Below are positions 1 through 5,047 of a DNA stretch of 11,254 nt, one piece after another. Made by a program: the position numbers and the translations under genes. A model generated the notes under the pieces. It saw only the letters and a program-made list of their open reading frames with translations. It was not told the DNA's origin and searched no databases. Position 1 is the first letter of the stretch. The number at the start of each line of letters is the position of its first letter. Source of the stretch: Clostridia bacterium (GTDB lineage Bacteria; Bacillota; Clostridia; Monoglobales; Firm-18); contig JAFQVC010000203.1 of assembly GCA_017408205.1 (NCBI GenBank), positions 1-11,254 on the forward strand, written 5' to 3'.

Positions 1-549
1 CATATTAAATACTATCACAATGCGGCAAACGGCGGTCCTGAAGAAGGCAGGGATAATGTTGAAACATCGGGCTGCGGTCTTTGTTGTGCCTGTATGATGG
101 TGGAACATCTTACAACGGGAAAACTTGCTCTGGAAGAATGTGTAAAACTGTCAGAAGAAAATGGTGCAAATCTGAAAGTGGGCACAAGTATGAGAGTTTT
201 GGGCAAAGTAGTGGCAGAAAAGTATAATCTTGATTTTAGTACCACCAATGACAAAGAGGAAGTATTAAATCATTTAAGAAACGGCGGAGAAGTTATTGCC
301 TGTGTAAGCGGAAAAGCAGAGGGGACTCTTGCCATATTTACAAAGAACGAGCATTATATTGCCCTTATATCCGCACAGGACGAAACTGTGTGCATTTTAG
401 ACCCGTCATATAAAGAAGGCAAGTTTGACAAAGACGTAATACGGGATTTGATGACAGTTAAAGAACCGTTTATCTATTGCAATATGGATGTTATCATAAA
501 TGAAGCGAAAAGTTTAAACCCTGCTTTTTATATGTTTAAAAGGAAGTAA
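1..549 (+). CDS. C39-like papain-fold protein (5' end missing)
   Basis: The reading frame is open from the first base, so the gene begins upstream of the window; 182 residues remain. The visible part resembles the peptidase C39-like (papain-type) domain. It has a Ser-Gly-Cys-Gly motif at residues 23-26 of the fragment, which fits the nucleophile Cys25 at the start of a helix. A His-Tyr-Ile-Ala-Leu-Ile strand with His118 and an Ile-Leu-Asp-Pro-Ser turn with Asp134 would complete a Cys-His-Asp triad. An internal ATG at 94 lies after the catalytic Cys and is not a sensible start. Cys28, Cys29 and Cys31 sit close to the nucleophile, which is unusually Cys-rich. There are no membrane segments in the visible part. 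It could be a cysteine peptidase or a non-peptidase member of the fold, and the substrate is unknown. The tetR gene follows after 4 nt, so the two are probably co-transcribed. Confidence 0.72.
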   Translation, partial: HIKYYHNAANGGPEEGRDNVETSGCGLCCACMMVEHLTTGKLALEECVKLSEENGANLKVGTSMRVLGKVVAEKYNLDFSTTNDKEEVLNHLRNGGEVIACVSGKAEGTLAIFTKNEHYIALISAQDETVCILDPSYKEGKFDKDVIRDLMTVKEPFIYCNMDVIINEAKSLNPAFYMFKRK

Positions 550-553
550 TAAT

Positions 554-1138
554 ATGTCTAAGAAAAATGTAAAAAACACAAAAGGCAAAATTATAACTGC
601 GGCGTGGGACTTGTTCTATGAGCAGGGATACGATGACACGACTGTTGAAGAAATAATTGAGAAATCAGGCACATCAAAGGGCTCTTTTTATCATTACTTT
701 GAGGGCAAAGATGCACTTCTCGGTTCTTTGTCTTATATTTTTGATGAAGAATACGAAAGGTTGGACGAAACCATCTCGGATAAAATGAACAGTTTTGACA
801 AACTTTTGTATTTTAATAATGCCCTTTTTTCTATGATAGAGGAAAGAATAGACATAGATTTACTGACGCGGCTTTATTCTACCCAACTGGTAACAAAAGG
901 GGAAAAGCACTTGCTTGACAACAAGCGGACATATTACAAACTTTTAAGAAAAATTGTCCTTGAGGGGCAAAAGAACAGCGAGATAACAGACAAAATGACA
1001 GTTAACGAAATAGTAAAACTTTATGCAATGAGTGAAAGGGCACTTATATACGACTGGTGTCTTTGCAACGGGGAGTATTCCCTTACTGCTTATGCAAAAA
1101 CAGTTATGCCTGTTTTTTTGTCAGTAATTCGTCTTTAA
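554..1138 (+). CDS. TetR/AcrR family transcriptional regulator
   Basis: This is a 194-residue protein, the usual size for TetR-family repressors. The N-terminal DNA-binding domain is clear: residues 10-28 form the first helix region, and the helix-turn-helix is at about 29-49, ending in the family hallmark Gly-Ser-Phe-Tyr-His-Tyr-Phe. The following Lys-Asp-Ala-Leu-Leu is also typical. The remaining ~130 helical residues form the ligand-binding and dimerisation domain, which is not diagnostic of a ligand. The start is ATG with an AGGAAG ribosome binding site at 541-546, inside the end of the preceding C39-like gene. The gene follows that gene by 4 nt, so it is probably in the same transcript and may regulate it. 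A terminator lies ~50 nt downstream. The regulated genes and inducer cannot be read from the sequence. Confidence 0.9.
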   Translation: MSKKNVKNTKGKIITAAWDLFYEQGYDDTTVEEIIEKSGTSKGSFYHYFEGKDALLGSLSYIFDEEYERLDETISDKMNSFDKLLYFNNALFSMIEERIDIDLLTRLYSTQLVTKGEKHLLDNKRTYYKLLRKIVLEGQKNSEITDKMTVNEIVKLYAMSERALIYDWCLCNGEYSLTAYAKTVMPVFLSVIRL

Positions 1139-1187
1139 ACAGTATTGTTTGAAAACTCTTGATAAATAAAGTTGACAAGGCATTTTA

Positions 1188-1238
1188 AGAGAACTAAGTA
1201 CAGACTACGGTCTATACTTAGTTCTCTATTGATTTTTG
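1188..1238 (+). terminator. Intrinsic terminator after tetR, cUACGg loop
   Basis: A perfect 13-bp stem is formed by AGAGAACTAAGTA (1188-1200) and TACTTAGTTCTCT (1215-1227). One C/A mismatch follows, then an inner AGAC/GTCT stem closed by a TACG loop (1206-1209). This C(UACG)G loop is of the very stable UNCG class. The U-rich tail is imperfect, with ATTG before TTTTT at 1233-1237. The tail overlaps the -35 element of the putP promoter. Because the arms are perfect, a protein-binding role for the dyad cannot be ruled out. Confidence 0.75.
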
Positions 1239-1257
1239 TAAAAATATGTGTTACAAT
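1229..1257 (+). promoter_or_regulatory. Sigma-A-type promoter of putP
   Basis: The -35 is TTGATT (1229-1234), the spacer is 17 bp, and the -10 is TACAAT (1252-1257), preceded by TG at 1249-1250 (extended -10). Transcription would begin near 1264, about 36 nt before the putP ATG at 1300. This excludes the in-frame ATG at 1246, which lies upstream of the -10. Confidence 0.75.
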
Positions 1258-1299
1258 AGGTACAATATGAAATTTTTAACAAAGGAGATTGATTCAGAA

Positions 1300-2835
1300 A
1301 TGGATATTTTGGCATTTGCAATGTACTTTCTGGCAATGATTGCAATTGGTATTGTATTTTTCTTTAAGTCAAAAAGTGCAACGGAAAAAGATTATTTTTT
1401 AGGCGGAAGGTCAATGGGCCCTTGGGTAACTGCAATGAGTGCCCAGGCATCTGATATGAGTGCATGGCTTTTGATGGGACTTCCGGGAAGCATACTTGCT
1501 TTTGGTTTTGGTCAGGCGTGGATTGGTATCGGTCTTGCAATCGGTACTGCGGCAAACTGGATATTGGTTGCAAAGAGACTTCGTAAGTTTTCAAAGGCGT
1601 CAGGGGATGCGATTACTCTTCCTCAATACCTTTCAAACCGTTTTCTTTCAAAAGACCATACATTAAGTGTTATTTGTGCAGTTGTATTCCTTGTTTGCTT
1701 TACAATTTATGTTGCATCTGCTTTTGTTGCAGGGTCCGATGTGTTTACAACACTTATTCCTGAACTTTCAAAATCAACAGCGATGATTATTTTTGCGATT
1801 ATTGTTGTTTTATATACTTTCCTTGGCGGATTTAAAGCAGTATGTTGGACTGACTTTTTCCAGGGACTTTTGATGCTTGGCGCTCTTTTGATAGTGCCTA
1901 TAGTAGTTGGTTTTACAAGACAGTTAGAACCGTCAGCACTTACAACCATATATCAGGGACCTAACGGAGAACAGTTCCAATTTGTGGCTAATTTCTTCAG
2001 CGCAAGCTGGAAAGATATTTTGTCAGGACTTGGCTGGGGACTTGGATATTTCGGTATGCCTCACATTATTGTAAGATTTATGGCGATTGAAAAACCATCA
2101 ATGGTTAAAAAGTCAGCAACAGTTGCAATTATCTGGGTTGTACTGTCTCTGGCTGCAACAATTGTAATTGCATATCTTGGAAGAATGTTTGTATATTCTA
2201 ACGGTACAGACCTTTCGGAAGTGTTACTTGCAAACGGTCAGCAGTCATTGATTTTTGTTGAACTTGCAAGAGACGTGTTCCCCGCATTTATTGCAGGACT
2301 TTTACTTGCAGCAATTATTGCGGCATCTATGTCAACAGCAGACTCACAGTTGCTTGTAGCGGCGTCTTCCTTTGCAAGTGACCTTTACAAGCCCATTATC
2401 CGCAAAAACGCATCAAACAAAGAAATGCTTTGGGTAAGCCGACTTGTAGTTCTTGCAATTGCAGTTATCGCATACTTTGTTGCAAGTAGCGAGGGTGATG
2501 CGGCTCAGGCGATTATGGATCTTGTTTCTAATGCGTGGGGTATATTCGGTGCGGCATTTGGTCCTGCAGTTTTGTTCTCACTGTTCTGGAAACGCTTTAC
2601 ATACAAAGGTGCAGTTGCAGGTATCGTAGTTGGTGCTGTAGTTGATATGGTATGGCTTTGGTTACCTGTAGCAGGTGGTGCTACACTAACAGCAATAACA
2701 GGTATTTATGAAATTATTCCGGGCTTTATACTTGGTGCAGTTGCAGCGGTTGCTGTAACACTTATTGACAAGAAGCCATCGGCTGAAGTTGAAGCAATAT
2801 TTGAAAATGCAACAAACAATTCAATAGATGACTAA
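1300..2835 (+). CDS. putP: Sodium/proline symporter PutP
   Basis: This is a 511-residue integral membrane protein of the sodium:solute symporter (SSS) family; E. coli PutP has 502 residues. It takes up proline with Na+ at the cytoplasmic membrane. Diagnostic features include the Leu-Gly-Gly-Arg-Ser-Met-Gly-Pro motif at residues 34-41. The Ala-Ser-Asp-Met-Ser segment contains Asp52 and Ser54, equivalent to E. coli Asp55 and Ser57 at the Na+ site. Met-Ser-Thr at 344-346 is equivalent to the Na2-site Ser340/Thr341, followed by Gln-Leu-Leu-Val. Multiple hydrophobic segments span the length. The start at 1300 is chosen because AAAGGAGA lies at 1281-1288 and because the in-frame ATG at 1246 is upstream of the -10 box. 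It is a single-gene unit with its own promoter and terminator. The closest alternative is an SSS transporter for another amino acid, but the motif match to PutP is good. Confidence 0.9.
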   Translation: MDILAFAMYFLAMIAIGIVFFFKSKSATEKDYFLGGRSMGPWVTAMSAQASDMSAWLLMGLPGSILAFGFGQAWIGIGLAIGTAANWILVAKRLRKFSKASGDAITLPQYLSNRFLSKDHTLSVICAVVFLVCFTIYVASAFVAGSDVFTTLIPELSKSTAMIIFAIIVVLYTFLGGFKAVCWTDFFQGLLMLGALLIVPIVVGFTRQLEPSALTTIYQGPNGEQFQFVANFFSASWKDILSGLGWGLGYFGMPHIIVRFMAIEKPSMVKKSATVAIIWVVLSLAATIVIAYLGRMFVYSNGTDLSEVLLANGQQSLIFVELARDVFPAFIAGLLLAAIIAASMSTADSQLLVAASSFASDLYKPIIRKNASNKEMLWVSRLVVLAIAVIAYFVASSEGDAAQAIMDLVSNAWGIFGAAFGPAVLFSLFWKRFTYKGAVAGIVVGAVVDMVWLWLPVAGGATLTAITGIYEIIPGFILGAVAAVAVTLIDKKPSAEVEAIFENATNNSIDD

Positions 2836-2855
2836 TAGTTAAAAATTTATCATTT

Positions 2856-2897
2856 AAGACAAGATTTTTAAAAATCTTGTCTTATTTTTTATTTTTT
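2856..2897 (+). terminator. Intrinsic terminator of putP
   Basis: A perfect 28-nt palindrome at 2856-2883 has arms AAGACAAGAT and ATCTTGTCTT around a TTTTAAAA centre. It is followed directly by ATTTTTTATTTTTT (2884-2897). It lies ~20 nt after the putP stop codon. Confidence 0.93.
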
Positions 2898-2931
2898 GGA
2901 AAATATTTTTTCGAAAGAGGTATGTCTGATA

Positions 2932-2960
2932 TTGATGTTCGAAAATAATTTTGCTATAAT
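2932..2960 (+). promoter_or_regulatory. Promoter P1 of the lrp-pnt unit
   Basis: TTGATG (2932-2937), a 17-bp spacer and a consensus TATAAT (2955-2960), with an extended -10 TG at 2952-2953. It is the best promoter match in this gap. It would give a ~90-nt AT-rich untranslated leader before the lrp-like gene, in which I see no obvious riboswitch fold. Confidence 0.7.
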
Positions 2961-3001
2961 AAAAAAAGTACACAATATATTTTGGCATTTTCCTTAATAT
3001 A

Positions 3002-3030
3002 TTTACTTTTTTACACCTTTTTAATATAAT
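3002..3030 (+). promoter_or_regulatory. Possible second promoter P2 of the lrp-pnt unit
   Basis: TTTACT (3002-3007), a 17-bp spacer and TATAAT (3025-3030). The -35 matches consensus at 4 of 6 positions, and the region is very AT-rich, so chance matches are likely. If used, it gives a short leader of about 20 nt. Confidence 0.4.
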
Positions 3031-3056
3031 TAGGATAGAAAATCGAGGTGAGTAAT

Positions 3057-3512
3057 TTGGATGCAATAGATTATGAAATTTTAACTTGTCTTAAGGAAAA
3101 TTCAAGAGAAAACGCGACCAACATAGGTGCAAAAATCAATCTTTCCACATCGGCTGTTATTGAAAGAATCAAAAAACTTGAAAATTCAGGACTTATAAAA
3201 CAATATACAGCCATAATAGACCAGAGTATATTAGGTAGAGATTTGAACGCCTTTATAACGGTACGTCTTGAACATCCCAAACATTACGAAAATTTTGTGG
3301 ACAGCATCAAGAAAAATGCTTATATTACGGAATGTTATTATCTTGCGGGCGATTTCGATTTTATTTTAAAAATAGTGACAGACCGGAGAAAAAGTTTAGA
3401 GCAGATACTAAACTACATAAAATCTATAGACGGTGTTTCTTTTACAAGAACTTCGGTGGTTTTGTCAGAAAACAAAAACGAGGTCTGCATTCTTCCCGAA
3501 AAAAACAATTAA
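3057..3512 (+). CDS. Lrp/AsnC family transcriptional regulator
   Basis: This is a 151-residue feast/famine regulator. The N-terminal winged helix-turn-helix (about residues 3-52) starts Asp-Ala-Ile-Asp-Tyr-Glu-Ile-Leu, as in the family, and its recognition helix is near residues 31-43. The C-terminal RAM/AsnC effector domain (about 62-140) contains Ala-Gly-Asp-Phe-Asp-Phe (97-102), the counterpart of the GDYD motif. Such proteins form octamers or other oligomers and sense amino acids. I prefer the TTG at 3057: GAGGTGA (3045-3051) sits 5 nt before it, and the product then starts at the usual Met-Asp-x-Ile-Asp. A GTG at 3048 in the same frame would itself lie inside that ribosome binding site. 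Only 32 nt and no terminator separate it from pntAA, so it is probably co-transcribed with, and a likely regulator of, the transhydrogenase operon. Regulation of putP is also possible. Confidence 0.9.
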   Translation: MDAIDYEILTCLKENSRENATNIGAKINLSTSAVIERIKKLENSGLIKQYTAIIDQSILGRDLNAFITVRLEHPKHYENFVDSIKKNAYITECYYLAGDFDFILKIVTDRRKSLEQILNYIKSIDGVSFTRTSVVLSENKNEVCILPEKNN

Positions 3513-3544
3513 AATAAAATATATTAAAAAGGTGGTAAAAAAAG

Positions 3545-4702
3545 ATGGTTATTGGTATTCCAAAGGAAATTATGCACGGTGAGGGCCGTGTATCAGCAAT
3601 CCCCGAAACAGTTTCACTGTTAAAGGCAGAGGGCTTTGAAGTTTTAGTTGAGAACACAGCAGGCGAAGGTGCACTTTTCTCTGATGCAGAATATGCAGAG
3701 GCAGGTGCAACAATGATTGCTGACTGTGAAGAACTTTATGCAAAGTCAGACATTATTTTAAAGGTTAAAGAGCCGCAGTATAACGAAGTAAAAGGAAAAC
3801 ACGAAGTTGATATGATGCACGAAGGACAGTATTTAATTACATTTATCCATCCTGCATCTCCCGTTAACCACGAAATGGTTAAAAATATGGCTGCAAAAGG
3901 CGTAATCAGTCTTACACTTGACGGTGTACCCCGTATTTCAAGAGCACAGAAAATGGACGCTTTATCATCTATGAGTACCTGTGCAGGTTACAAAGGTATT
4001 CTTATGGCAGCAAACGACCTTAAAAAATTCATTCCACCGATTTTCTGTGCAGTAGGTCAGGTTAAACCCTGTAACGTACTTGTTATCGGTACAGGTGTTG
4101 CAGGTCTTCGTGCACTTGCTACAGCAAAAGGTCTTGGTGCTATTACATACGCAGCAGACATCCGTCCTGCAGCAGCAGAACAGGCAATGAGCCTTGGTGC
4201 AAAAATTGTTGACACAGGCGTTCCTGCAGAAATTGCAGTAGGCGAAGGCGGTTACGCAAACGCTCTTCCTGAAGAATGGCTTGTTAAAGAAAGAGCAGCG
4301 CTTGCTGATACTATTAAAGATATGGACATTATTTTCTGTTCGGCACTTGTTCCAAGTAAACTTGCTCCCGTAATTCTTACAGAAGAACTTGTTAAAACTA
4401 TGAAACCAGGTGCAGTAATTGTAGATATTTCTATCGACCAGGGCGGTAACTGTGCTATTACAGACCCGGGTGAAACAGCAGTTAAGCATCAGGTTACAAT
4501 CGAAGGTATCAAAAACATCCCGGGTATGTTGCCTACAAGTTCAACATGGATGTTCTCACACAACATCTACAACCTTGTTAAATATCTTACAAAAGATGGT
4601 GTTATTTCTCTTGATATGGAAGACGATATCGTTAAAGGTATCTTAACTACAATTAACGGTGAGATAGTTCACAAAGGTGCTTTGGAAGCAATGAATAAAT
4701 AA
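3545..4702 (+). CDS. pntAA: NAD(P) transhydrogenase subunit alpha part 1 (domain dI)
   Basis: This 385-residue soluble protein is the NAD(H)-binding domain dI of the proton-translocating transhydrogenase, related to alanine dehydrogenase. It passes hydride between NAD(H) here and the nucleotide on dIII of PntB. Conserved elements are the N-terminal Ile-Gly-Ile-Pro-Lys-Glu, and the RQD loop with Arg130, Gln135 and Asp138 in the segment RISRAQKMD. The Rossmann fingerprint Gly182-x-Gly184-x-x-Gly187 is followed by Asp205 at the end of beta-2, which fits NAD rather than NADP. The alpha subunit is split, as in Rhodospirillum rubrum and Thermus, rather than fused as in E. coli PntA. The start is ATG with AAGGTGG at 3529-3535. 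Alanine dehydrogenase is excluded by the adjacent pntAB and pntB genes and the RQD loop. Confidence 0.93.
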   Translation: MVIGIPKEIMHGEGRVSAIPETVSLLKAEGFEVLVENTAGEGALFSDAEYAEAGATMIADCEELYAKSDIILKVKEPQYNEVKGKHEVDMMHEGQYLITFIHPASPVNHEMVKNMAAKGVISLTLDGVPRISRAQKMDALSSMSTCAGYKGILMAANDLKKFIPPIFCAVGQVKPCNVLVIGTGVAGLRALATAKGLGAITYAADIRPAAAEQAMSLGAKIVDTGVPAEIAVGEGGYANALPEEWLVKERAALADTIKDMDIIFCSALVPSKLAPVILTEELVKTMKPGAVIVDISIDQGGNCAITDPGETAVKHQVTIEGIKNIPGMLPTSSTWMFSHNIYNLVKYLTKDGVISLDMEDDIVKGILTTINGEIVHKGALEAMNK

Positions 4703-4708
4703 TATTTA

Positions 4709-4729
4709 CCGCACCCTTTCAGGGTGCGG
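4709..4729 (+). other. Intercistronic hairpin between pntAA and pntAB
   Basis: A perfect 9-bp GC-rich stem is formed by CCGCACCCT (4709-4717) and AGGGTGCGG (4721-4729), with a TTC loop. It begins 6 nt after the pntAA stop codon and ends 11 nt before the pntAB ribosome binding site. No T-run follows (ATTGTATATA), so full termination is unlikely. A role in mRNA processing, 3'-end protection or adjusting subunit ratio is inferred. Confidence 0.7.
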
Positions 4730-4753
4730 ATTGTATATACAGGAGGTTTTATT

Positions 4754-5047
4754 ATGGGAATTATTTTAATACTCATATTTATCGTAGCGGCAATAGTTGG
4801 TTATTTTATAATCAATAAAGTGCCCACTCTTTTGCACACACCCCTTATGTCGGGTATGAATGCCCTTTCAGGAATAACAGTTTTAGGTGCACTTGCTGCA
4901 ATTGCGGTAGTTGTAAAAGAACATAGTTCCGTTTTAAGTGCAATAATCGGTATTTTGGCTATCGTTTTTGCAATGGTAAATGTAGTAGGCGGTTTTGCTG
5001 TTACCGGCAGAATGCTTCGTATGTTTAAGTCAAAGGAGGACAAATAA
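4754..5047 (+). CDS. pntAB: NAD(P) transhydrogenase subunit alpha part 2 (membrane)
   Basis: This 97-residue membrane protein has about three transmembrane helices, matching PntAB, the part of transhydrogenase domain dII that anchors the alpha side. The family motif Val-Pro-Thr-Leu-Leu-His-Thr-Pro-Leu-Met-Ser-Gly is at residues 23-34, followed by Asn-Ala-Leu-Ser-Gly. The C-terminus has Thr-Gly-Arg-Met-Leu-x-Met-Phe. The start at 4754 is set by AGGAGG (4741-4746) with 7-nt spacing. A GTG at 4724 in the same frame lies inside the intercistronic hairpin and has no ribosome binding site. The stop codon abuts the pntB ATG directly, so the two are likely translationally coupled. The position where I recall Thermus-type proteins having a proton-path His (Asn-x-Ile-His-Gly) is Ser39 here, as in E. 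coli PntA. Confidence 0.93.
   Translation: MGIILILIFIVAAIVGYFIINKVPTLLHTPLMSGMNALSGITVLGALAAIAVVVKEHSSVLSAIIGILAIVFAMVNVVGGFAVTGRMLRMFKSKEDK

Noticed and set aside
1172..1200. Consensus-like TTGACA at 1172-1177 as a second putP promoter
   Set aside because: No acceptable -10 lies 16-18 bp downstream (TAAGTA at 1195), and transcripts would pass through the terminator hairpin.
1246..1299. Upstream ATG start for putP, adding 18 residues
   Set aside because: It lies before the predicted -10 element and lacks an RBS; the ATG at 1300 has AAAGGAGA upstream and a normal PutP N-terminus.
2967..3056. Riboswitch in the leader of the lrp-pnt unit
   Set aside because: The 90-nt region is nearly all A and T, with no stable stem or conserved riboswitch core visible.
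3965..4489. 174-codon open frame on the - strand, Cys/Asn-rich
   Set aside because: It lies wholly antisense inside pntAA, has no RBS or recognisable domain, and its composition is what the complement of pntAA codon use would give.
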